A stretch of 34,047 nucleotides of DNA from the NCBI GenBank assembly GCA_023449855.1, contig JAEXHR010000322.1, forward strand, positions 1-34,047, in the 5' to 3' direction. A program made the position numbers and the translations under genes. This DNA comes from Pseudomonadota bacterium. Its GTDB lineage: Bacteria; Pseudomonadota; Alphaproteobacteria; Rhizobiales; Xanthobacteraceae. Under the pieces are notes generated by a model that made no database searches, was not told the DNA's origin, and was given only the letters and a program-made list of their open reading frames with translations. This document shows, one piece after another, positions 27,803-34,047 of this stretch. The first letter of the stretch is position 1. Every line of letters starts with the position of its first letter.

Positions 27803-28702
27803 ATGGCGAAGGAAATACTGGTATCCTACGGTATCGACGTCGATGCCGTCGCTGGCTGGCTTGGATCCTACGGCGGTGAAGACAGCCCTTGTGATATTTC
27901 GCGCGGGGTCTTTGCCGGTAAGGTCGGCTCTGTGCGTCTGCTGCGTATGTTCGAGAAATGGGGGATCAAGACGACCTGGTTCATCCCTGGACACTCGATC
28001 GAGACATTCTGGGATGAGATGAAGCAAGTCGCCGATGCGGGGCATGAAATCGGTATGCATGGTTACAGCCACGAAAACCCGATCGCCATGACCCCCGAGC
28101 AGGAAGAGGCCATTTTCGACAAATGTGTCGATCTTATCACGCAGCTTTCCGGAAAGCCGCCTCGCGGTTATGTAGCGCCCTGGTGGGAGTTTGGCTCCAA
28201 GACCAACGAACTGCTGAAGAAGAAGGGCGTTCTTTACGATCACTCCCTGATGCACAATGACCATCATCCCTATTATGTAACGGTTGGTGACGAATGGACG
28301 AAGATCGATTATTCGAAACATCCGTCGCACTGGATGAAACCTTACACGCAGGGGCCCGAGAGCGATCTGATCGAAATCCCGGCCTCGTGGTATCTCGACG
28401 ACCTGCCGCCCATGATGTTCATCAAGGCCGCGCCGAACAGCCACGGTTTTGTCAACCCGCGCGATATCGAGCAGATGTGGATCGACCAGTTCGAGTGGGT
28501 CTATGAGAACTATGATTATGCCGTCTATCCGCTGACGATCCATCCTGACGTCTCCGGCAAGCCGCATGTTCTCAAGATGCACGAGCGCATCTTCGAGCAC
28601 ATTCGCCAGTTCGACGGCGTCAAGTTCGTGACGATGGAAGAGATCGCTGCCGATTTTGCCAAGCGTTATCCGCGCAGCGGCACAGCCCGGCCCCGATCCT
28701 GA
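27803..28702 (+). CDS. Polysaccharide-deacetylase-fold hydrolase, probable cyclic imide hydrolase
   Basis: This 299-residue CE4/NodB-fold metal hydrolase opens MAKEILVSYGIDVDAVAGWL. Putative metal ligands are Asp14 (GIDVD), His86 and His90 (HGYSHENP), the same numbering as the D14-H86-H90 site of Helicobacter pylori HP0310. From memory, the N-terminus and the SLMHNDHHPYYV, EIPASWYLDDLPPMMFIK and TIHPDVSGKPHV segments closely resemble the Pseudomonas putida cyclic imide hydrolase, which opens imides such as succinimide or maleimide to half-amides. There is no signal peptide, so peptidoglycan deacetylation is unlikely. The ATG at 27803 has GGAAGAG just upstream; an in-frame ATG-like start at 27683 lies inside the regulator gene and is rejected. 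The gene is in an operon with the upstream regulator and the downstream CGLCG protein and CobW. Substrate assignment is moderate. Confidence 0.85.
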   Translation: MAKEILVSYGIDVDAVAGWLGSYGGEDSPCDISRGVFAGKVGSVRLLRMFEKWGIKTTWFIPGHSIETFWDEMKQVADAGHEIGMHGYSHENPIAMTPEQEEAIFDKCVDLITQLSGKPPRGYVAPWWEFGSKTNELLKKKGVLYDHSLMHNDHHPYYVTVGDEWTKIDYSKHPSHWMKPYTQGPESDLIEIPASWYLDDLPPMMFIKAAPNSHGFVNPRDIEQMWIDQFEWVYENYDYAVYPLTIHPDVSGKPHVLKMHERIFEHIRQFDGVKFVTMEEIAADFAKRYPRSGTARPRS

Positions 28703-28714
28703 GGAACAGCGCGG

Positions 28715-29014
28715 ATGTGCGGCCTGTGTGGTGCGCTCGGCGCGGCAGATCATTGGAGCAGCGGTGGCAATGGCATTGCAACGGTGACGCCGGCCGCCGA
28801 GCGCTTTCGGCAGGCCAGCGCCGTCAATGCCGTCCTCGGTCATTATGGCCTTCGATTGAAGGTCTGGAACGACCGTTACGTTCTCCACGGGCGCACTGGA
28901 AAGAGTGCGGTCGTGGACCATCTGGGGCAGCTGTGGCCATTGGCTGAGGCCTTCGCGGGCGTTGAGATAGATCCCCTCGATCCGGCTCTCGTCTCCAGAA
29001 TGACGGGCGCATGA
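28715..29014 (+). CDS. Small MCGLCG protein associated with CobW
   Basis: This 99-residue protein begins MCGLCGALGAADHW. A C-x-x-C pair at residues 2 and 5 follows the start directly, so Met removal would leave an N-terminal Cys as in class II amidotransferases, but no amidotransferase domain follows. The rest has VNAVLGHYGLRLKVWNDRYV and LHGRTGKSAVVDHLGQLWPLAEAF, and ends with an acidic DPLDPALV segment. I recall short proteins of this type beside COG0523 genes in Rhizobiales but know of no function. GAGGA lies nine bases before its ATG, and its stop overlaps the cobW-like start (ATGA, 29011-29014). A metal-carrier or adaptor role between the CobW GTPase and the imidase is a hypothesis. Confidence 0.8.
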   Translation: MCGLCGALGAADHWSSGGNGIATVTPAAERFRQASAVNAVLGHYGLRLKVWNDRYVLHGRTGKSAVVDHLGQLWPLAEAFAGVEIDPLDPALVSRMTGA

Positions 29015-30066
29015 TGTCAGCAGGCGCTAGACCACCGATCGTCGTCAATGTCCTTACCGGTTTTCTTGGTTCGGGCAAAACGACATTGCTCAATACGCTG
29101 CTGTCGCGGCCCGACTTTTCCGATGTTGCCGTCATCATCAACGAGTTTGGCAGCATTGGTCTCGATCATCTGCTTGTCGAGACGATAGAGGAAGGCATGG
29201 TGCTTTTGCAGAGCGGCTGTATCTGCTGCACCATCCGTGGTGACCTCAAGGAAGCGATCCTGTCGCTTTTCGAGAAACAGAAATCCGGTCGCATCGCGCC
29301 GTTCAATCGGCTGATTATCGAAACGACGGGTCTTGCCGATCCGGCGCCCATCATCGCTACGCTGACGGCCGATCTGATGCTGAAGTATCATTTTTCGATG
29401 GGCAACATCGTCACAGTCGTCGAGGTGCCGAACGGCCAACATAACATTGAAACCTATACGGAAAGCGCACGACAGGTCGCCGTTGCCGATCGTCTCGTTA
29501 TCACGAAAACCGACATCGCAGAGGCGGCGACAACCTGCGCCCTGATTGCCAATCTATCGAGTATGAATCCGACGGCCAGCATCGAAATCTCCGACCCGGC
29601 AAATCCAGCGGCAAGTGTGCTGCTCACCGAGGATATCCACGATCTTGCCTCCCGGCCCGCCGACGTTCGGCGCTGGATTACGGCGGAGCGTTATCATGAT
29701 CATGCGCATTCACCGGATGAGGACGTCAATGTGCACGGGGCGATAAGGGCGATATCTTTTACCACCACGAATGCGATATCATGGCCACGCTTTTCGACAT
29801 GGCTCTCGCTGCTCGTCCACCGGCACGGGGAAAAATTGCTGCGGATAAAGGGCATCATGGCCGTCGAAGGAATTGAAACGCCCGTCGTCATCCATGGTGT
29901 CCAGCATCTCATTCACCAGCCTGTGCACCTCGCCGGGTGGCCGGCAGACGATCGCGGATGCACTATTGTGATCATTGCCGATGGCGATATTGGCGACATT
30001 CCTCGATCTTTTTCCGCCTTTGTCGATGCACAGCATGATCTGGCACCGGTGCTCGAACGGTTGTGA
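29011..30066 (+). CDS. CobW/COG0523-family GTPase, putative metallochaperone
   Basis: This 351-residue G3E GTPase has Walker A GFLGSGKTT (17-25), the COG0523 metal motif GCICC (69-73; Cys70, Cys72, Cys73), the IETTGLADP segment (103-111) and a TKTD base-recognition motif (165-168). A histidine/acidic loop (YHDHAHSPDED, about 228-238) lies before the CobW C-terminal domain (VHGAIRAISFTT onward). Family members bind Zn, Co or Fe and load it into client metalloenzymes with GTP hydrolysis. The only metal hydrolase in this operon is the imidase-like enzyme, the likeliest client. No Zur box or B12 gene is visible, so neither zinc-starvation response nor cobalamin synthesis is supported. Translation is coupled to the upstream small gene by ATGA. 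Confidence 0.92.
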   Translation: MMSAGARPPIVVNVLTGFLGSGKTTLLNTLLSRPDFSDVAVIINEFGSIGLDHLLVETIEEGMVLLQSGCICCTIRGDLKEAILSLFEKQKSGRIAPFNRLIIETTGLADPAPIIATLTADLMLKYHFSMGNIVTVVEVPNGQHNIETYTESARQVAVADRLVITKTDIAEAATTCALIANLSSMNPTASIEISDPANPAASVLLTEDIHDLASRPADVRRWITAERYHDHAHSPDEDVNVHGAIRAISFTTTNAISWPRFSTWLSLLVHRHGEKLLRIKGIMAVEGIETPVVIHGVQHLIHQPVHLAGWPADDRGCTIVIIADGDIGDIPRSFSAFVDAQHDLAPVLERL

Positions 30067-30472
30067 TTGAAAATTCCCTATGTGCCGACAGCATGCTGTC
30101 TTGGCTCTACGCCTCCAATCTAGCTGAGATAGCTGCAGGTGCCCGCAACGAAAGCCGACTTGGACGGCTGACATCACTCCGGCTCGGTCTCCGACCAAAT
30201 CAAATGTTGGGAACGTCTTGTTCTTCATACGCTTCAGCCGCACTTGCAGGCTTTTGAGCTGAACAGCGGATATCCGCAATCCCCTCTAATTGATCTCAGG
30301 AGTTGATCGGGGCCCCGACCCATTGATGATCGATATGCTCTACCCATAGAAACTATCCGGGAACTTGCACTGCCGATCATTCGTTCATGCGTTGGCTTTC
30401 TTAATAATCCCGCGATCTCGTTCCTGTGATGCGAGACCTTTGGTTTCTCCAATCGATGAAGTGGAACTGGCC
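30067..30472. other. Intergenic region between cobW-like gene and paoA
   Basis: About 400 bases hold no convincing gene. A perfect 14-bp palindrome, GACAGCATGCTGTC, lies at 30087-30100, 20 bases after the cobW-like stop; it could form a short hairpin and end the operon. A second palindrome, TCGGGGCCCCGA, lies at 30307-30318 and might be an operator for paoABC. I found no confident -35/-10 pair. Confidence 0.45.
30087..30100 (+). terminator. Palindrome after cobW-like gene, possible terminator
   Basis: GACAG-CATG-CTGTC forms a 5-bp stem with a 4-nt loop. Flanking GCC (30083-30086 area) and GGC (30103-30105) could extend it past a small bulge. No strong T-run follows. Confidence 0.3.
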
Positions 30473-31108
30473 ATGCCAGACACAAGCTTATTTGAACTTT
30501 CACGCCGGAATTTGCTTATCTCCTCGGCCGCCACCGTCGCTGCCACCACTGTAACCAGGGTCGCGGCAGCCCAGTCAGAAGGAGAAACCATGAAACACAC
30601 GTCAAACGTATCGTTGAAGGTGAATGGACAAATCCGCGACCTCGACGTTGATAATCGGACATCCCTTCTCGACGCTCTGCGCGAGCACCTTCACCTGACC
30701 GGAACCAAGAAGGGGTGTGATCACGGACAGTGTGGGGCGTGTACCGTGATGGTCGGTGGACGGCGCATCAACTCGTGTCTCTCGCTTGCCGTGATGCATG
30801 ACGGCGACGAAGTAACAACGATCGAGGGACTGGGACACCCCGGCAATCTACACCCGATGCAGGCTGCTTTCGTCAAGCATGACGGCTTCCAGTGTGGTTA
30901 CTGCACGCCAGGGCAAATCTGTTCCTCCATAGCGATGCTTGAGGAGATCGAGGCGAACATCCCAAGCCACGTCACGAGCGACCTCACCGCGCAGACATCA
31001 CTCAGTGAGGCGGAAATTCGCGAGCGAATGAGCGGCAATATCTGTCGCTGCGGCGCCTATTCCAACATTGTCGAGGCCATCGTCGAAGTCGCGAGGACAA
31101 AACCATGA
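30473..31108 (+). CDS. paoA: Aldehyde oxidoreductase, Fe-S subunit PaoA
   Basis: This 211-residue [2Fe-2S] subunit of a periplasmic molybdenum aldehyde oxidoreductase passes electrons from the Mo centre to the other clusters. The N-terminal plant-type cluster is C82-C87-C90-C102 (GTKKGCDHGQCGACTV, then NSCLS). The second cluster is C141-C144-C191-C193 (FQCGYCTPGQ, ICRCGAY). The protein closely resembles E. coli PaoA (YagT) through LHLTGTKKGCDHGQCGACTV and ERMSGNICRCGAY. A twin-arginine signal (SRRNLLISSAATVAATTVTR) starts at residue 10, so the cofactor-loaded complex is probably exported folded. The chosen ATG has a modest GGA seven bases upstream; a second ATG at 30590 has a much stronger ribosome binding site. 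paoB follows with an ATGA overlap. Confidence 0.94.
   Translation: MPDTSLFELSRRNLLISSAATVAATTVTRVAAAQSEGETMKHTSNVSLKVNGQIRDLDVDNRTSLLDALREHLHLTGTKKGCDHGQCGACTVMVGGRRINSCLSLAVMHDGDEVTTIEGLGHPGNLHPMQAAFVKHDGFQCGYCTPGQICSSIAMLEEIEANIPSHVTSDLTAQTSLSEAEIRERMSGNICRCGAYSNIVEAIVEVARTKP
30577..30592 (+). promoter_or_regulatory. Strong internal ribosome binding site and ATG within paoA
   Basis: AGAAGGAG at 30577-30584 lies five bases upstream of an in-frame ATG at 30590. Starting there would give a PaoA lacking the first 39 residues, that is without the Tat signal. The site is stronger than that of the full-length start. Confidence 0.55.
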
Positions 31109-32055
31109 AAGCCTTCACCTACGAAAAGGCCTCGTCGATCGAGGCCGCGACCAAGGCGGCCGCATCCAACTCCGAGGCAAAGTTCATTGCCGGCGGCACT
31201 AATCTTCTTGATCTGATGAAACTCGAGATCGAGACGCCGACCCATCTGATCGACGTCAATGGTCTTGGGCTTGACACAATAGAAAAGACGTCTGAGGGAG
31301 GCCTGCGTATCGGAGCGATGGTTCGTAATACCGACCTTGCCGCCGACGCGATCGTCCGTCGCGATTACGCGCTCCTGTCGCGTGCCCTGCTCGCAGGCGC
31401 TTCGGGCCAGCTTCGTAACAAGGCGACGACCGCAGGTAACCTCTTGCAGCGCACACGATGTCCATATTTTTATGACACCGCACAACCCTGCAACAAGCGT
31501 TCGCCGGGAAGTGGCTGTTCCGCCATCGGCGGCTTCAGTCGCCAACACGCCGTGGTGGGTGTGAGTGATAGCTGTATCGCCACGCATCCCAGTGACATGG
31601 CCGTTGCCATGCGCGCGCTCGATGCGGTTATCGAGACGGTAAAGGTCGATGGTAGCCGCCGAACGATCCAGATCGCCGACTTCCATCGCTTGCCGGGCGA
31701 TACACCTGAGATCGAAACGGTTTTGGAAAAGGGTGAGTTTATCACCTCAGTGGTGCTACCGCCGCCAACTGGAGGAAAACAATTCTACCGCAAGGTCCGT
31801 GACCGCGCTTCCTACGCGTTTGCTCTCGTCTCTGTGGGGGCAGTCATTCAGCCGGACGGTACGGGCCGGGTGGCAATAGGCGGCGTTGCTCATAAGCCGT
31901 GGCGCGTGGAATCTGCGGATGAGGAACTCTCAAAGGGCGCAAAGGTCGCGGCAAAAGCTCTGCTCAACGGCGCTCGTCCGACCGAACAGAACAAGTTCAA
32001 GATCGATCTGGTGGAGCGCACGCTCGGCGCCGTGATCGCCGAAGCGAGAGGGTAA
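31105..32055 (+). CDS. paoB: Aldehyde oxidoreductase, FAD subunit PaoB
   Basis: This 316-residue FAD-binding subunit of the CO dehydrogenase/xanthine dehydrogenase medium-chain family contains AGGTNLLDLMK near residue 29 and TTAGNLLQRTRC near 108 for FAD contact. It also has the extra [4Fe-4S] cluster site that sets PaoB apart from most relatives: Cys119, Cys129, Cys138 and Cys157 (RTRCPYFYDTAQPCNKRSPG, SGCSAIGG, SDSCIAT). A CO_deh_flav_C domain follows (FYRKVRDRASYAFALVSVGA). Its ATG overlaps the paoA stop (ATGA, 31105-31108). No signal peptide is present, as expected for a subunit carried out with PaoA through Tat. Confidence 0.94.
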   Translation: MKAFTYEKASSIEAATKAAASNSEAKFIAGGTNLLDLMKLEIETPTHLIDVNGLGLDTIEKTSEGGLRIGAMVRNTDLAADAIVRRDYALLSRALLAGASGQLRNKATTAGNLLQRTRCPYFYDTAQPCNKRSPGSGCSAIGGFSRQHAVVGVSDSCIATHPSDMAVAMRALDAVIETVKVDGSRRTIQIADFHRLPGDTPEIETVLEKGEFITSVVLPPPTGGKQFYRKVRDRASYAFALVSVGAVIQPDGTGRVAIGGVAHKPWRVESADEELSKGAKVAAKALLNGARPTEQNKFKIDLVERTLGAVIAEARG

Positions 32056-32060
32056 TCGCC

Positions 32061-34047
32061 ATGAAGTTCGATACACCAGCAACCACCAATCCGATCGACC
32101 AGCTGAAAATCGTCGGTCAGCCCGTTCATCGCATCGACGGCGAGCTGAAGACGACTGGGCGGGCGATGTATGCTTATGAGTGGCACGATCCGAACTTTTC
32201 TTATGCCTACGGTTATCCCGTCGGATCGACGATCGCCAAGGGACGCATTATTTCGATGAATGTCGATGCTGCCAAACGCGCCCCGGGCGTGCTGGCCGTG
32301 GTGACGACACTTGACGTCGGCAAGCGCGAAAAGGGCAAGTTCAATACCGCGAAACTCTTCGGTGGCGATGAGATCCAGCACTATCACCAGGCGATCGCCG
32401 TGATCGTCGCCGAGACCTTCGAACAGGCTCGAGCGGCGGCAGCCCTCGTAAAGGTCGAGTATACGGAAGAACAGGGTCGTTACGATCTCGCCGAGGCGAT
32501 GGATTCGGCGGTCAAGCCGAAGGATGCGGGCGGCGCCCCGCCCGATACTGCCGTCGGAGATTTCGAAGGTGCGTTCAAGTCCGCCGAGGTGACACTGGAC
32601 GAGACCTACACAACGCCGGACCAGTCACATTCGATGATGGAGCCGCACGCTTCCATCGTCGCCTGGGATGGTGACGAGCTGACGGTCTGGACTTCCAGCC
32701 AGATGATCGACTGGTGGCGGTCGGACCTTGCAACAACGCTTGGTGTCGGCAAGGAGAAAATCCATCTCATGTCGCCATTTATCGGCGGCGGCTTTGGCGG
32801 CAAGTTGTTCCTGCGTGCCGATGCTGTTCTAGCCGCGTTCGGTGCGAAGGCAGCGAAGCGGCCTGTAAAGGTCGCGCTGCCGAGGCCGTTCCTCGTCAAC
32901 AACACGACACATCGTCCAGCAACCATCCAGCGCATCCGCATCGGTGCCACCCGCGATGGAAAAATAACGGCAATCGCCCATGAAAGCTGGTCGGGCGATC
33001 AGCCGGATGGCCAGCTTGAAACGGCTGCCATGCAGACGCGGCTTCTCTATGCGGGCGAGAACCGGATGACGGCGATGCGGTTGGCAACGCTGCACCTTCC
33101 TGAGGGCAATGCCATGCGCGCGCCCGGGGAGGCGCCAGGATTGATGGCGCTCGAGATCGCCATTGACGAGATGGCCGAAAAGCTCGGTATCGATCCGGTG
33201 CAGTTCCGTATCCTCAACGACACTCAAGTGGATCCGGAAAAGCCCGAACGTCCGTTCTCACATCGCGATCTCATCGGTTGTCTCAAGCTTGGAGCGGAAC
33301 GTTTTGGCTGGCCAGGGCAAGTTCGCCCCGGTTCTCGTCGCGAAGGCAACTGGATGATCGGTTCCGGTGTTGCGGCTGCATTTCGCAACAACCTTCTGGT
33401 GCCATCGGGCGCTCGCGTCCGTCTCGACAAGGAAGGGGTTGTCACCGTCGAAACCGACATGACCGACATCGGCACCGGGAGCTATACCATCATCGCCCAA
33501 ACCGCAGCGGAAATGATGGGCCTGCCGATCGACAAGGTCGCAGTCCAGCTTGGCGATTCTCGCTTTCCCGTGTCTGCGGGCTCCGGCGGGCAGTTCGGCG
33601 CGAACTGCTCGACCTCAGGTGTCTATGCCGCCTGCGTCAAGCTTCGGGACGCTATCGTCCAGAAGCTTGGTTTCAATGAACAAGACGTCATCTTTGAAGA
33701 CGGTCAAGTCCGCTCCGGTTCGCGCTCGGTTCCGCTTGCCGAAGTGGCGGGTGCCGAAGGGCTCGTTGCCGAAGACACGGTCGAGTGGGAGAAGCTTTCT
33801 GACAGTCATCAGCAGTCGACCTTCGGAGCGCATTTCGTGGAGGTAGGCGTCGACGTTGCCACGGGCGAGACGAGGATTCGACGGATGCTTGCGGTATGTG
33901 CCGCTGGCCGCATTCTCAATCCGATCACGGCCCGCAGCCAGGTGATTGGTGCGATGACGATGGGCGCAGGTCTGGCGTTGTCAGAGGAGCTTGCCGTCGA
34001 CACCCGTCGCGGGTTCTTCGTCAACCATGATCTGGCTGGCTACGAGG
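32061..34047 (+). CDS. paoC: Aldehyde oxidoreductase, molybdenum subunit PaoC (partial, runs off window)
   Basis: The ATG at 32061 follows a GAGAGGG ribosome binding site that overlaps the end of paoB, five bases past its stop. The frame stays open for 662 codons to the window edge. It opens MKFDTPATTNPIDQLKIVGQ and has the xanthine oxidase-family Mo-cofactor signatures: FIGGGFGGK near residue 240, NAMRAPGEAPGLMALE near 350 and a GSGGQFGANCSTSGVY segment near 510. The family's catalytic Glu near the C-terminus and roughly the last 70 residues (compared with about 730 in E. coli PaoC) lie outside the window. It would bind molybdopterin cytosine dinucleotide and oxidise aldehydes to acids. A PaoD-type maturation gene may follow but cannot be seen. 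Confidence 0.93.
   Translation, partial: MKFDTPATTNPIDQLKIVGQPVHRIDGELKTTGRAMYAYEWHDPNFSYAYGYPVGSTIAKGRIISMNVDAAKRAPGVLAVVTTLDVGKREKGKFNTAKLFGGDEIQHYHQAIAVIVAETFEQARAAAALVKVEYTEEQGRYDLAEAMDSAVKPKDAGGAPPDTAVGDFEGAFKSAEVTLDETYTTPDQSHSMMEPHASIVAWDGDELTVWTSSQMIDWWRSDLATTLGVGKEKIHLMSPFIGGGFGGKLFLRADAVLAAFGAKAAKRPVKVALPRPFLVNNTTHRPATIQRIRIGATRDGKITAIAHESWSGDQPDGQLETAAMQTRLLYAGENRMTAMRLATLHLPEGNAMRAPGEAPGLMALEIAIDEMAEKLGIDPVQFRILNDTQVDPEKPERPFSHRDLIGCLKLGAERFGWPGQVRPGSRREGNWMIGSGVAAAFRNNLLVPSGARVRLDKEGVVTVETDMTDIGTGSYTIIAQTAAEMMGLPIDKVAVQLGDSRFPVSAGSGGQFGANCSTSGVYAACVKLRDAIVQKLGFNEQDVIFEDGQVRSGSRSVPLAEVAGAEGLVAEDTVEWEKLSDSHQQSTFGAHFVEVGVDVATGETRIRRMLAVCAAGRILNPITARSQVIGAMTMGAGLALSEELAVDTRRGFFVNHDLAGYE

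Noticed and set aside
27803..28702. Peptidoglycan or chitin deacetylase reading of the NodB-fold enzyme
   Set aside because: There is no signal peptide or membrane anchor, and the N-terminus and inner motifs resemble cyclic imide hydrolase / HP0310-type cytosolic proteins more than NodB-type enzymes.
27713..28921. 402-codon antisense frame across the imidase gene
   Set aside because: It is antisense to a strongly conserved enzyme and has no motif.
29011..30066. Cobalamin-synthesis role for the CobW-family protein
   Set aside because: No other cob gene is present; the COG0523 family is broad and the neighbours point to a metalloenzyme client instead.
29779..30279. 166-codon - strand frame overlapping the cobW-like gene
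   Set aside because: Two thirds is antisense to the GTPase C-terminal domain; the rest shows no recognisable family.

Overview
The window looks like a Rhizobiales (probably Rhizobiaceae) replicon segment. The basis is its high GC, frequent GTG/TTG starts, the rhizobial style of its chemoreceptor, a DUF4112 protein, a periplasmic aldehyde oxidoreductase operon and IS3-family debris. No tRNA, rRNA or CRISPR array was seen.

Region 1 (1-19621) is one giant + strand reading frame of 6501 codons. It encodes an acidic, repeat-built exoprotein or adhesin: RTX/haemolysin-type calcium-binding modules, about 19 cadherin-like 'tandem-95' repeats, a ten-copy array of 97-residue He_PIG/CADG-type repeats, a last RTX block, an EF-hand-like domain and a C-terminal tail suited to type I secretion. 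It opens inside a domain just after an in-frame stop, so its 5' end is missing or broken. Two jelly-roll-like domains interrupt the RTX part, and base composition changes along the gene, so it looks assembled from parts of different history.

Region 2 (19622-20350) is non-coding and carries a frameshifted remnant of an IS3-family transposase. Region 3 (20351-22846) is a methyl-accepting chemotaxis protein. Region 4 (about 23275-25705, - strand) holds a DUF4112 protein and an apparent three-gene operon: an ExoX-like 3'-5' exonuclease, a small conserved protein and a 2H (LigT-like) phosphoesterase. The first two genes of that operon overlap by ATGA.

Region 5 (25882-30066) is the most interesting part. 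An asparaginase-like amidohydrolase (-) faces a FadR/GntR regulator (+). The regulator is followed closely by a metal-dependent cyclic-imidase-type polysaccharide-deacetylase-fold enzyme, a 99-residue protein beginning MCGLCG, and a CobW/COG0523 metallochaperone GTPase. The gap between the two arms holds three copies of a TGGTCNGACCA-like palindrome placed on candidate promoters. I propose an imide/amide utilisation module with its own metal-delivery genes: the imidase opens a cyclic imide to a half-amide, the asparaginase-like enzyme might hydrolyse that amide, and CobW with the CGLCG protein would serve the metalloenzyme. The substrate is inferred, not shown.

Region 6 (30473 to the window end) is paoA-paoB-paoC, the Fe-S, FAD and molybdenum subunits of a periplasmic aldehyde oxidoreductase. 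paoC runs off the window.
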